Below the pieces are notes generated by a model that saw only the letters and a program-made list of their open reading frames with translations, had not been told where the DNA came from and searched no databases. 13,646 nt of DNA from Tannerella sp. GTDB taxonomy: Bacteria; Bacteroidota; Bacteroidia; Bacteroidales; Tannerellaceae. The position numbers and the translations under genes were made by a program. The stretch covers positions 1 to 13,646 of the forward strand of contig JAIRXI010000340.1 of NCBI GenBank assembly GCA_031268395.1. The letters run 5' to 3'. Positions 1-7,439 of this stretch are shown one piece after another. Every line of letters begins with the position of its first letter. The stretch's first letter is position 1.

Positions 1-177
1 AGTGTTCACTGTTAAAAATCTTGTTTTTAAATGCGTCCTCCGGTACAGTGCTACCCATTCGCGGTGTTCGGGAGACACGTCCGGTCTCTCCCGCAGGATT
101 TTCACTTCGGAATCGGTCGCTTCGCCTGAAAACAGGGCGATGAGAGGTGATTCTATATGTTCAGGTATCTGTTTCAT
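1..177 (-). CDS. FecR-family anti-sigma factor, N-terminal fragment (cut by window edge)
   Basis: Reading the minus strand from the ATG at 177 gives 59 codons open to the window edge, beginning MKQIPEHIESPLIALFSGEA. The pattern of an acidic/hydrophobic helix, then 'LFSGEATDSEV', then a run ending 'SPEHREWVALYRR', is what the cytoplasmic N-terminal domain of Bacteroidetes FecR-like anti-sigma factors looks like (typically LIxxYLSGEATxEE...ENxxxF). That domain binds an ECF sigma factor. The rest of the protein (membrane helix, FecR domain, usually about 300-400 residues in total) would lie to the left. No ECF sigma gene is seen upstream within 178-810, where it would normally sit. The call rests on about 45 residues, so another protein with a similar short helical N-terminus cannot be excluded. 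Confidence 0.6.
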   Translation of the reverse strand, partial: MKQIPEHIESPLIALFSGEATDSEVKILRERPDVSPEHREWVALYRRTHLKTRFLTVNT

Positions 178-288
178 TGATAAAATATTTTATCCTTTAT
201 CTGTAAAGTAGACAACCGGAGGGGTTAAAGAATGTGACACGACCAGGTTTTTTTATGTTTTATTATCACTCTGGAGGTGAAAGGTGCA

Positions 289-317
289 GGGGGAGGGAAG
301 GGGGGCGAAAAGGGGGG
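289..317 (+). other. G-quadruplex-type motif
   Basis: Four guanine runs occur in succession: five G (289-293), three G (295-297), six G (300-305) and six G (312-317), separated by loops of 1, 2 and 6 nt. This meets the usual G3+N1-7 definition with room to spare. It lies about 110 bp upstream of the FecR-like start, on the strand opposite that gene. Whether it folds or acts in the cell is not shown. Confidence 0.6.
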
Positions 318-480
318 CACGGCGGATAGATGCCGGGGCGGTGTCCGTCCGCTCTTACCCTGTGCGAAAGAAGGCCGTTCCGACCACATTCCGTTCCTGC
401 CGGGACGGGTTGACGGGCAGCGATTCCGTTTGCGGCCGGCAGCCGTCTTTTTTACCGGACACGACAGGAGAAGCGTCCGG

Positions 481-560
481 GCCAATTTCCTTTGGAAGAT
501 TGGGCATCTTCCAAGGGAATTGGGCATCTTCCAAGGGAAAATCGGGGATTTTCCGTGCTA
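481..560. repeat. 20-bp tandem repeat with palindromic cores
   Basis: The unit TGGGCATCTTCCAAGGGAAT occurs at 501-520 and again at 521-540 with one change. Degenerate units flank it (481-500 and 541-560). Each good copy carries a TTCC-N3-GGAA core (509-519 and 529-539), and the left degenerate unit carries another (487-497). AAAATC-GGG-GATTTT follows at 538-552. The array runs directly into the 45-bp dispersed repeat. Confidence 0.75.
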
Positions 561-601
561 CTGAGGTTGTTTCGTTATCAAAATGAGGTGGAAATGAGGT
601 T
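557..601 (+). repeat. 45-bp dispersed repeat, copy 1
   Basis: This segment matches 10039-10083 at 42 of 45 positions by hand alignment. Both copies start GCTAC and end with TGAGGTGGAAATGAGGTT, itself an internal direct repeat of TGAGGT. The flanking bases differ between the two places, so the conserved block has fairly sharp edges. No coding role is apparent. It may be part of a mobile or structured element. Confidence 0.85.
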
Positions 602-810
602 CATTTGCCTGAAGAGTACAGGATGTTCCGGTAAAGAACGGGGAGAACGATGAACGGTGAACGGGGGCATGGTGTATGTATAATTTCCAACGTTCAACGT
701 TCAACGGCTGAAGCGTCGAATGGACATGTTGGGATCATAACCTGTAGAGGCGGCCTTTGGACATGCCGGGAGGGCGCATTTCAGATGGTCGCTGCCCCCG
801 GCAAAGGAGG

Positions 811-2043
811 CTACCGTTTCTTCATGATGCTGTTCAGTACGCGCACGGACGAGATAAGTTTATCGGTCGAAGTATATACGTCTACATTCCAGACATGCGA
901 GGAACGCCCCCTGTGAATGACCGTTGCTACCGCGCGGACGGTATCGCCCTCATGCGCCGACGACAAGTGATTGCCGCTGATCTGCATACCGGTCATCATC
1001 TCGTCCGGCGCACAGAGGATGAAGGACCCCAGTCCGGCAACCGTCTCGGCCAGCGCCAGCGTTGCGCCGCCGTGCAGGATACCGAAAGGCTGGCGCGTGC
1101 GATGGTCGACGGGCATGGTGGCTTCGATCCGGTCTTCCGAGGCATACGTGTACTGGATGCCCAGATTCCCCATCAGCGCATGGCGGCCCTGCGCGTTCAA
1201 CTGTTCCAGGGGGACGGCGGAGGGATGGATGGCCGACAGGATATACTTCTCGACCGCGGTGGCCACGCCGTCGGCTTCGTTGCTGTCCGTCACGCAGTCG
1301 GCACATGCCTTGACGGAATCCCGCGCGTTGCCCATTGCCACGCCCAGACCGGCCAGCTGGATCATGGTCACGTCGCAGACACCGTCGCCCACGGCCATGA
1401 CCTCCTTTGCGTCGACAGACAGTTTCGTCATCAGCCAGCTCAGCGTATTGGCCTTGTCGATGTGCTGGGGGACAATCTCCAGAAAATAGTCTTCCGACCG
1501 GAACACGTCCAGCGAACCGGCCAGCTGTCTTTTCCAGTGCGCCTCCAGACGGGCCAGCGCCGCCCCGTCTTCGCTGACGATCATGCATTTGCAGGGCGAA
1601 AAGTCGACCGCCTCCGCAAAACCGGAAACGCCTTTCACGCACATGCCGTTCAGTTCCGCTTCCCTGCGGATGCGCCCGTTCTGCGGATGCGTCGCGATAA
1701 TCGTATCCCGGTGATAGGTGAAAATGGGAAATCCGTTTTTCCGCGCTTTCCGTTCCAGGTAGGGAAGCATCTCCGGGTCTATCCGTTTTTCAAACAGCAG
1801 CTGGCTGTCCGGCAGCTGGATAATCTGCCCTCCGTTGCAGGCAAGGATAAAGCCGCCGTTCCGGTCCATCGCCAGTTCTTCCGCCAGCGCCCGCAGACCG
1901 TATGCCGGCCGCCCGGACGCAAGCACAATCTGCACGCCCAGATGCTGTATCTTCAATAACGCCATCTTTGTACGGAGCGTTATTTTTTTCGCTTCATTAA
2001 GCAGCGTGCCGTCCACGTCAAGTACCAGTAATTTGTAATTCAT
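811..2043 (-). CDS. Cof-type HAD phosphatase / hotdog thioesterase fusion
   Basis: Two-domain cytoplasmic enzyme of 410 residues. Residues 1-270 are a Cof/type-IIB HAD phosphatase: motif I LDVDGT with nucleophile D9 and acid D11, motif II LASGRP (S43), motif III lysine K197, and motif IV GDGVCD (D220, D224). Residues 283-408 are a PaaI/YdiI-like hotdog thioesterase with FGILHGGATLALAET, where H324-GG and the likely catalytic E333 match the acyl-CoA thioesterase pattern. The hotdog part resembles YdiI, the 1,4-dihydroxy-2-naphthoyl-CoA thioesterase of menaquinone synthesis, so a MenI-like role plus a sugar- or nucleotide-phosphate phosphatase activity is plausible. Such fusions are known in Bacteroides relatives. 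The start at 2043 puts the nucleophile at the usual distance from the N-terminus. The gene stands alone on its strand, with a possible promoter at 2066-2096. Confidence 0.9.
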   Translation of the reverse strand: MNYKLLVLDVDGTLLNEAKKITLRTKMALLKIQHLGVQIVLASGRPAYGLRALAEELAMDRNGGFILACNGGQIIQLPDSQLLFEKRIDPEMLPYLERKARKNGFPIFTYHRDTIIATHPQNGRIRREAELNGMCVKGVSGFAEAVDFSPCKCMIVSEDGAALARLEAHWKRQLAGSLDVFRSEDYFLEIVPQHIDKANTLSWLMTKLSVDAKEVMAVGDGVCDVTMIQLAGLGVAMGNARDSVKACADCVTDSNEADGVATAVEKYILSAIHPSAVPLEQLNAQGRHALMGNLGIQYTYASEDRIEATMPVDHRTRQPFGILHGGATLALAETVAGLGSFILCAPDEMMTGMQISGNHLSSAHEGDTVRAVATVIHRGRSSHVWNVDVYTSTDKLISSVRVLNSIMKKR

Positions 2044-2065
2044 CTCTTTTTATATCTTCGACACG

Positions 2066-2096
2066 TAAAAGTACATGATTTTTTTTGAACCGGCAA
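2066..2096 (-). promoter_or_regulatory. Putative promoter of the HAD-hotdog gene
   Basis: On the minus strand, TACTTTTA (2066-2073) matches the Bacteroidetes -7 element TAnnTTTG except for its last base. A TTG (2094-2096) lies 20 nt further upstream, about where the -33 element belongs. The box ends 22 nt before the ATG at 2043. Confidence 0.45.
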
Positions 2097-2293
2097 CGCC
2101 TTCAACACCGTCTCCCGAAACGGGATGGGGGTACGCCGCCGCATAAACTTCATGCAGGAAGGTTTTGTGAGCGAAGAACAGGTTTATCGTTCATCGTTCC
2201 CTGAAAAACAGCGCCTCAAAAAAGGGAGCAGCCGTTTTGCCGGAGGCAAATGGCTGAAGGCGGCTTTTGGGCCACGCGAAGTGTATGCCGGGA

Positions 2294-2344
2294 AATAATG
2301 AAAAATGGAGGATGAAGCATTTTGATCCTCCATTCTCCATTATT
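2294..2344 (-). terminator. Hairpin after the OmpH/Skp gene
   Basis: Arms 2294-2313 and 2325-2344 pair at 18 of 20 positions around an 11-nt loop. The hairpin begins 20 nt past the Skp stop codon, where a transcription terminator would sit. The minus-strand sequence after the stem is only modestly T-rich, while the plus strand has TTGTTTTT after it, so its direction is uncertain. Confidence 0.55.
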
Positions 2345-2364
2345 GTTTTTATCGCACAGTCCGG

Positions 2365-2976
2365 TCACTCGACAGGCGTTCCCGACCAGCTCCTGTTCAA
2401 ATAGTCAATCAGTTCGGACGTAATATTGTAGACGTCTTCCGCCTGATAAATCGGAGTGCCTTCGACATTTCCGAAGATGATCTGATAATTCCTGTCTTTG
2501 TTGAACTGCCTCAGATGCCGCCGGACGGTGTCGCTCAACTGGGCATTCAGGCGCCGGCTTTCCTCCATCAGTTCCTGTGTGAGTTTTTCCTCGAGCGCCT
2601 GCAGATCCTGCTGTTTTTTCAGGATACGCTGCTGTTCCTGTTCCGCCCTTTCCTGGGTGGCAAAGGCCCCGTTGCGCAGCTTGTACTGGAAATTGTCTAC
2701 TTCGGACTGCAGGTTACGCGCCTGCTGGGTGATATTTGCCCGGGCATTCTCCTGCTTCCGCACTAACTGCTCGTTCAGGTCTTTCGAAAAGTTGTAGTTC
2801 AGCAACAGGGAATCCGCATTGAAGTAAGCCACCGGAAAGCCGGTAACAGCCTCTCCCGAAGATGCAGTCGTCGTCGCCGGCAGCAAACTGCCTTTTTTTT
2901 CCGAAAACTGCAAAATAAATAAAATCAATATGGCTACCGCCAAAACACCATTAATCACGTAATTTATATTCTTCAT
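2365..2976 (-). CDS. OmpH/Skp-like periplasmic chaperone, membrane-anchored
   Basis: A 203-residue protein with an N-terminal hydrophobic helix (about residues 6-24) and no clear cleavage site, so probably an anchor. A Ser/Thr-rich linker follows, then 'VAYFNADSLL' (49-58), the beta-strand that opens OmpH/Skp domains. A long Gln/Glu/Arg-rich coiled coil spans about 65-160. The closing 'YQIIFGNVEGTPIYQAEDVYNITSELIDYLN' segment resembles the usual end of the family (typically ...D(I/V)T..V...LN). Skp proteins hold unfolded outer-membrane proteins in the periplasm. The gene starts 22 nt after the small membrane-protein gene and is probably co-transcribed with it. Length is near the family norm plus the anchor. 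Confidence 0.85.
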   Translation of the reverse strand: MKNINYVINGVLAVAILILFILQFSEKKGSLLPATTTASSGEAVTGFPVAYFNADSLLLNYNFSKDLNEQLVRKQENARANITQQARNLQSEVDNFQYKLRNGAFATQERAEQEQQRILKKQQDLQALEEKLTQELMEESRRLNAQLSDTVRRHLRQFNKDRNYQIIFGNVEGTPIYQAEDVYNITSELIDYLNRSWSGTPVE

Positions 2977-2998
2977 ACCGATTGAAATTTATATTCTG

Positions 2999-3211
2999 TT
3001 AGTTCCTATTCATCCGTTCCTGGAGATTTCTTTTCTCTGCTTCTTCCCGGTCCTGGGTTTTCGCACAGTAAATCCCCTTTTCTCTTAATGCGGCATGATT
3101 TCCGATATGCATATCCGGGAACCGGCCGTCTTTTTTCAGCATCACCCGGATACTTAGCAAAGCAACGCATCCCGCAAGAATTATAACTGTAAATACAATT
3201 GAGACACTCAT
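2999..3211 (-). CDS. Small single-pass membrane protein, function unknown
   Basis: A 70-residue protein with one transmembrane helix (about 4-22) followed by a basic juxtamembrane stretch (RVMLKKDGRFPDMHIG) and a hydrophilic tail with 'ALREKGIYCAKTQD' (C49), ending in a charged Glu/Arg/Asn-rich run. I recall similar short proteins in Bacteroidales with a KKDG(R/K)F motif after the helix and one or more cysteines in the tail, but none with an established role. It is the first gene of a two-gene unit with the Skp-like protein and has a good promoter just upstream. The tail would face the cytoplasm if the positive-inside rule holds. Confidence 0.7.
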   Translation of the reverse strand: MSVSIVFTVIILAGCVALLSIRVMLKKDGRFPDMHIGNHAALREKGIYCAKTQDREEAEKRNLQERMNRN

Positions 3212-3233
3212 TTTTGTTATATATTTGCGGACG

Positions 3234-3241
3234 CAAAGATA
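3234..3241 (-). promoter_or_regulatory. -7 box for the small membrane protein / Skp unit
   Basis: The minus strand reads TATCTTTG, an exact match to the Bacteroidetes -7 consensus TAnnTTTG, 22 nt before the ATG at 3211. Nineteen nt further upstream is TTCG, a weak -33 match to TTTG. Confidence 0.65.
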
Positions 3242-3360
3242 CGAGTTTAGGCAATTAAAACGAATGATTTTTGAAATAATTCTGTTTTTTTTCGTCCTGT
3301 TGCCCGTATCCTGCTGATCTCAAGCGCCTGAAAAAGGTCATGAATTAATTGAAATAAAAT

Positions 3361-4836
3361 ATGAACAAGGAAAAAACGAAACAGTTGAGCGGCTTGCAAC
3401 CGGCCGCAGTCTGGAAATATTTCTACGAAGTGACACAGATTCCCCGTCCTTCCGGGAAAGAAGGAAAAATCATCCGGTATCTGGAATCCTTTGCGGCAGA
3501 ACATCAGTTGCCCGTCGAGAAGGACGGGGCCGGTAACGTACTGATCTGCAAGCCGGCCACGCCGGGCTACGAAAACCGTCCGGCCGTGATTCTGCAGTCG
3601 CATCTGGACATGGTGTGTGAAAAGAACCGTGGCGTGATACACGATTTTGAAAAAGATCCGATTACGACGGTGGTCGACGGCGACTGGCTCCGCGCCGAAG
3701 GAACGACGCTGGGTGCGGACAACGGCATCGGTATCGCCGCAGAACTGGCCCTGCTGGCCTCGGAAGACGTGGAGCACGGACCTGTCGAATGTCTTTTCAC
3801 GGTGGACGAAGAAACCGGCCTCACCGGAGCTGCCGCACTGAAGGAAGGTTTCATGACCGGGAAAATCCTCCTGAATCTGGACAGTGAAGACGAGGGCGAG
3901 CTGTTCATCGGATGTGCGGGCGGTAAAAGCACGACGGCTACTTTTGCGTACGAGCCGCAGCCGGCGCCGGCCGACCTGCACTATTTCCGCCTGAACGTAA
4001 GCGGCCTGAACGGAGGCCATTCCGGCAGCGACATTCACAAGGGCCTGGGGAATGCCGTCAAACTGCTTGCCCGTTTTCTTTCCCTCCTGAAAAAAGACTT
4101 CCGGCCGGTACTTGCCGCGCTGGAGGGAGGCAACCTGCACAATGCCATTGCCCGCGAAAGTTATGCCGTGGCCGGCGTGAGGCCTGAAGCGCGTGAAGCG
4201 GCATGTGTGTTGCTGAATCATTTTGCGGCGGATGTGGAAAACGAACTGAAACACGCCGATCCCGGAGTCCGTCTGACGATGGAAACCGTCGAAGCGCCTC
4301 AAACCTGTTTCGACGACAGCCTGACCGACCGGCTGACGGATGCGCTGCTGGCCTGTCCGCATGGCGTGACAGGGATGAGCTGCGAGATGGAGGGACTGGT
4401 GGAGACATCGACCAATCTGGCTTCGGTAAAGATGAAAGAAGGCGGCCGGATTGTAGTGGGAACCAGCCAGCGCAGTTCGGTTGAGTCGGCAAAGACGGCC
4501 GTGGCCGATCAGGTTGCCGCCGTCTTCCGGCTGGCAGGCGCTGCGGTGGAACAGGGCGAAGGCTATCCGGGCTGGGCGCCGGACACCCGTTCCGGAATAC
4601 TCAAAACGGCGCGGGAAACGTACCTGAAACTGTTTGGCAAAGAACCGGAGGTGAAGGCCATTCATGCCGGACTGGAATGCGGGCTTTTCCTGAAGAAATA
4701 TCCGTATCTCGACATGATTTCGTTTGGGCCGACCCTGCGCGATGTCCATTCGCCGAACGAGCGGATCGAGATTGCTACCGTCGACTTGTGGTGGCGCCAC
4801 CTGCTCGAGGTGTTAAAAAACATCCCTCCGGTATAA
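3361..4836 (+). CDS. pepD: Aminoacyl-histidine dipeptidase (peptidase D, M20C)
   Basis: A 491-residue zinc dipeptidase that hydrolyses Xaa-His (carnosine-type) and other dipeptides, usually cytoplasmic; no signal peptide is present. The M20 di-zinc site is complete: QSHLDM (H81, D83), GADNG (D120), DEETGLTG (E150 as general base, E151 as ligand), LDSEDEGE (D174), and DVHSPNE near the C-terminus (H463). 'GGHSGSDIH' (219-226) is the M20C lid-domain motif. Length is normal for PepD (about 480-490). ATG 3361 is used because the N-terminal 'LQPAAVWKYFYEVTQIPRPS' matches the family start. It is divergent from the small membrane protein gene. The 517-codon open frame antisense to it is a shadow. I found no clear -7 box in 3242-3360. 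Confidence 0.97.
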   Translation: MNKEKTKQLSGLQPAAVWKYFYEVTQIPRPSGKEGKIIRYLESFAAEHQLPVEKDGAGNVLICKPATPGYENRPAVILQSHLDMVCEKNRGVIHDFEKDPITTVVDGDWLRAEGTTLGADNGIGIAAELALLASEDVEHGPVECLFTVDEETGLTGAAALKEGFMTGKILLNLDSEDEGELFIGCAGGKSTTATFAYEPQPAPADLHYFRLNVSGLNGGHSGSDIHKGLGNAVKLLARFLSLLKKDFRPVLAALEGGNLHNAIARESYAVAGVRPEAREAACVLLNHFAADVENELKHADPGVRLTMETVEAPQTCFDDSLTDRLTDALLACPHGVTGMSCEMEGLVETSTNLASVKMKEGGRIVVGTSQRSSVESAKTAVADQVAAVFRLAGAAVEQGEGYPGWAPDTRSGILKTARETYLKLFGKEPEVKAIHAGLECGLFLKKYPYLDMISFGPTLRDVHSPNERIEIATVDLWWRHLLEVLKNIPPV

Positions 4837-4839
4837 TAG

Positions 4840-4859
4840 ACGGATAAAAAATCCGTTTT
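4840..4859 (+). terminator. Possible short terminator after pepD
   Basis: ACGGAT (4840-4845), a five-A loop and ATCCGT (4851-4856) form a 6-bp stem followed by TTT, starting a few nt after the pepD stop. The stem is short and AT-rich, so read-through into the lipoprotein gene is likely. Confidence 0.4.
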
Positions 4860-4902
4860 AAAGGGAAAAGCAATGTTATTCATGGTACAGCAAAAACCGT
4901 TG

Positions 4903-6414
4903 ATGAAAAAAGTAACCGTTTTATCTACCGTCCTGATGTTTGCGTTTAGCTTGCTGGCGGGATGTGAAGGGATGAACGACTATTCCGCAAATCCGGATCA
5001 CCGGTTACACTTTTCGGCGGATACCCTTTCTTTTGACACGATATTCTCGTCCGTCGGCTCCGTCACGAAACAGTTCATGGTGTATAATCCGAACGGAGAA
5101 GCGTTGAAGATCGAATCCATCATGCTGGCAAACGCCGGGAAAAGCGGTTTCCGCATCAATGTGAACGGACGCAGGGGTGATTCGTTCAAAGACATTGACA
5201 TCTGGAAAAAAGACAGTCTGTATGTCTTCGTCGAAGTAACGGTAAACCCGAACGGCGCCCACCAGCCCCTGATCATCGAAGATTCGATACTGTTCTACAC
5301 CAACGGCGTTCGCCAGTCGGTGCTTTTGCAGGCCTACGGACAGGATATCCGTCTGATAAAAGGCGGCGTGACATTTGCGAAAGATACCACCCTGACGGCC
5401 GAGCTGCCCTATCTGGTGTACGACAGCCTGACGGTGGCCGAAGGCGCTGCGCTGACCCTCGAAAAAGGCGTCCGGTTTTACATGCACAGCCAGGCAAGTC
5501 TGATTGTTGCCGGTACGCTCAGGGCAAAGGGAACACGGGAAGAACCGGTGCTGTTTCGCGGCGACCGCCTGGACTATATCTATGCCGAAATTGTCCTGCC
5601 CTACGACCGGATCCCGGGACAGTGGAGGGGCATTTATTTTGCGCCCGCCAGTTTCGGCAACGAGCTTGACCATGTCATCATACGCAACGGCTTTTCCGGG
5701 CTGGTCTTCCGGGAATCGACCCCGGAACAGAAAAAAATGGACATCCGTCATTCGCAGATCACGAATATGGACGACCATCTGCTGGTGGCCATCAACTGCT
5801 GGATCGAAGCCTCCGACAGCGAATTTAGCAATTCGACGAACGCCACGGTCGCGCTGATTGGCGGGAAGTACCGGTTTGCGCACTGCACCCTGGCCAACTA
5901 TAAAAAAATCGGTAAATCCAGGAACCTGCAAAGTCCCTGCCTGATGTTGTCCAACCATCTGAAATCCGACGAAAACGAACAGGCCTGTCCGCTGTTGCAG
6001 GCCGGCTTCGACAACTGCATCATTGACGGCAGTTTTTCGGCAGATTCGACGCATCTGTACAGTGGCGAACTGATGTTTTTCACGAAAGAACAGGGCGAAG
6101 AACAGGGCCATGACGCCACATTCAACTACCGCTTCAACAGTTGCCTTATCAAGACCGCCGCTGTCGAAAATGAACGTTTTGTCCGGAACCTGTTTGTGAA
6201 AAGCCCGTCCTACCTGAAAACGGCGACCCGGGAAGAGGCTTACGAATACGACTTCCGGCTGGCCGGCGAATCGGCAGGCATTGGCCGGGCCGACCGCGCC
6301 GTTTCGGAACAGTTCCCGGTAGACCGGTATGGCGTCAGCCGGCTGACGGGCGACACCGCGCCCTCTATCGGCGCCTACGAATACGTCTATCAGGAAGAAG
6401 AAAAGAAAGACTGA
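4903..6414 (+). CDS. Outer-membrane lipoprotein, right-handed beta-helix / choice-of-anchor-Q-like
   Basis: A 503-residue exported lipoprotein. MKKVTVLSTVLMFAFSLLAGC is a lipoprotein signal peptide with lipobox LAGC (C21). Residues about 35-145 look like an immunoglobulin-type domain ('DTIFSSVGSVTKQFMVYNPNGEALKI'). About 150-430 fit a right-handed parallel beta-helix, with short strand repeats such as 'SLTVAEGAALTLEKGVRFYMHSQ' and 'LDHVIIRNGFSGLVF'. The C-terminus 'DRYGVSRL...PSIGAYEY' matches the closing motif of choice-of-anchor-Q-type beta-helix proteins. Known relatives are surface proteins and some bind or cleave polysaccharide, but I see no catalytic residues that fix an activity. I prefer ATG 4903 because it gives a standard-length signal peptide; an in-frame ATG at 4873 would add ten residues. 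Its stop overlaps the next start (TGATG). Confidence 0.82.
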   Translation: MKKVTVLSTVLMFAFSLLAGCEGMNDYSANPDHRLHFSADTLSFDTIFSSVGSVTKQFMVYNPNGEALKIESIMLANAGKSGFRINVNGRRGDSFKDIDIWKKDSLYVFVEVTVNPNGAHQPLIIEDSILFYTNGVRQSVLLQAYGQDIRLIKGGVTFAKDTTLTAELPYLVYDSLTVAEGAALTLEKGVRFYMHSQASLIVAGTLRAKGTREEPVLFRGDRLDYIYAEIVLPYDRIPGQWRGIYFAPASFGNELDHVIIRNGFSGLVFRESTPEQKKMDIRHSQITNMDDHLLVAINCWIEASDSEFSNSTNATVALIGGKYRFAHCTLANYKKIGKSRNLQSPCLMLSNHLKSDENEQACPLLQAGFDNCIIDGSFSADSTHLYSGELMFFTKEQGEEQGHDATFNYRFNSCLIKTAAVENERFVRNLFVKSPSYLKTATREEAYEYDFRLAGESAGIGRADRAVSEQFPVDRYGVSRLTGDTAPSIGAYEYVYQEEEKKD

Positions 6415-7430
6415 TGCGCCATTTCCCCCTCCTGTTCCTGCTCGTACTGTACCCGGTGTTGCCGGAACATGCGTGTACGCAGGAAAAACGCCTGCAAGCG
6501 TTTCGCGTCATGTTTTACAATGTGGAAAATCTGTTTGATACGGAAGACGACCCGAATACGCTCGACGAGGAATTTCTGCCCGCCGGCCCGCGTCGCTGGA
6601 CGCCCTACCGCTATTATACGCATTTGAGACAGACGGCCCGCGTGATCAGCGCCGTGGGAGAATGGGACACGCCGGCGCTGGTCGGGCTTTGCGAGATAGA
6701 GAATGATTCCGTCGCCATCCACCTGCTGACCCGCACGCCCCTGCGGATGCAGCATTACCGCTACTGCATGACCCGGGGCAACGACCGTCGCGGCATCAAC
6801 AATGCACTGCTCTACCAGCCGGACAAGTTCCGCTATCTAGGCCATGAATCCGGCCGGATCCGTTTCACCGACAGTCTCAGACGTTCGCGCGACATCCTTC
6901 ACGCATGGGGACAGGTCATCACGGGCGATACACTGGATGTGTTCGTATGTCATTTCCCCTCCCGTTCCGGCGGCGAGCGGGAAACGGAACGGGACCGGAT
7001 GGATGCCGCCCGGCACCTGCGCCGGATGCTTGACTCCCTCTGTCTGATCCGGAAAACACCGCAGCTGCTGGTCATGGGCGACTTCAACGACGGGCCGGCC
7101 GACAGGAGTATCCGGGCGCTGACGGCATCCGCACATCCCGGATGGACGCTGGTCAATCTTTTTGCCGGCAAAACGGCTTTGAATGCAAAGGGCAGTCACA
7201 AATATCAGGGCGAATGGGCGCAACTGGACCAGATGATGGTCAGCAAGCCCTGGAAAAAATACCTGAAAGAAGGCAGCCCGCGGATCTTCAACGAACCGTT
7301 CCTGATGACGGAAGACAAAAGCCGGCGCGGACAGCGGCCGAAAAGGTCGTACTACGGATTCAAGTACGAAGGCGGATTTAGCGATCACCTGCCGGTTGTT
7401 GCCGACTTTTTGCTACCTTTGGCCGATTAA
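6414..7430 (+). CDS. Secreted endonuclease/exonuclease/phosphatase-family protein
   Basis: A 338-residue protein with an N-terminal signal sequence (about 1-20) and a complete EEP (DNase I-like) fold signature: 'VMFYNVENLFD' (N36), 'GLCEIEND' with metal-binding E94, 'FVCHFPSR' (H180), 'VMGDFND' (D223, N225), and 'FSDHLPVVADF' (D324, H325). Members hydrolyse phosphodiester or phosphomonoester bonds in nucleic acids, inositol phosphates or sphingolipids. In Bacteroidetes the exported form is usually annotated only as an endonuclease, and the substrate here cannot be read from sequence. It overlaps the lipoprotein gene by one base and is followed 9 nt later by the M23 peptidase, so the three are almost certainly one transcript. 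Confidence 0.9.
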   Translation: MRHFPLLFLLVLYPVLPEHACTQEKRLQAFRVMFYNVENLFDTEDDPNTLDEEFLPAGPRRWTPYRYYTHLRQTARVISAVGEWDTPALVGLCEIENDSVAIHLLTRTPLRMQHYRYCMTRGNDRRGINNALLYQPDKFRYLGHESGRIRFTDSLRRSRDILHAWGQVITGDTLDVFVCHFPSRSGGERETERDRMDAARHLRRMLDSLCLIRKTPQLLVMGDFNDGPADRSIRALTASAHPGWTLVNLFAGKTALNAKGSHKYQGEWAQLDQMMVSKPWKKYLKEGSPRIFNEPFLMTEDKSRRGQRPKRSYYGFKYEGGFSDHLPVVADFLLPLAD

Positions 7431-7439
7431 TCGGAAAAG

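Larger units (their letters stand above)
178..810. other. Gene-free intergenic region with repeats
   Basis: No credible gene lies here: the short open frames on both strands are low-complexity or Arg/Pro-rich, overlap one another and match no family I know. The stretch holds a four-run G-rich motif (289-317), a 20-bp tandem repeat (481-540), a copy of a 45-bp dispersed repeat (557-601), and short GATGAAC- and ACGTTCA-type repeats (646-667 and about 690-712). It is upstream of the FecR-like gene and downstream of the HAD-hotdog gene. I see no convincing promoter for the FecR-like gene; TACTTTA on the minus strand about 30 nt before its ATG is only a partial -7 match. Confidence 0.7.
2044..2364. 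other. Intergenic region with hairpins
   Basis: No gene is seen in this stretch of about 320 nt between two minus-strand units. It holds a promoter-like box next to the HAD gene, a short CCCG-AAA-CGGG palindrome (2114-2124), a GATGAAC-type repeat in reverse (about 2188-2199), a hairpin at 2230-2255 (AGCCGTTTTGCC against GGCAAATGGCT, one bulge), and a long terminator-like hairpin at 2294-2344. Confidence 0.6.

Noticed and set aside
433..453. Rho-independent terminator (CGGC/GCCG stem with six T)
   Set aside because: The stem is only 4 bp and no plus-strand gene ends nearby.
225..586. About 95-100-codon frames on both strands in the left intergenic region
   Set aside because: They overlap each other, cross the G-run and tandem repeats, have Pro/Arg-rich low-complexity products, and no recognisable domain or promoter.
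757..1959. 400-codon plus-strand frame opposite the HAD-hotdog gene
   Set aside because: Shadow frame. His/Arg-rich composition and no family resemblance, while the minus strand has two complete enzyme domains.
3247..4800. 517-codon frame antisense to pepD
   Set aside because: Shadow of a GC-rich gene. PepD on the plus strand has every M20C zinc ligand; the antisense product is Arg/His/Gln-rich and has no domain.
4994..5008. Another copy of the element end (CGGATCACCGGT inside the lipoprotein gene)
   Set aside because: Only about 12 bases match, within well-formed coding sequence, and similarity does not continue; best taken as chance.
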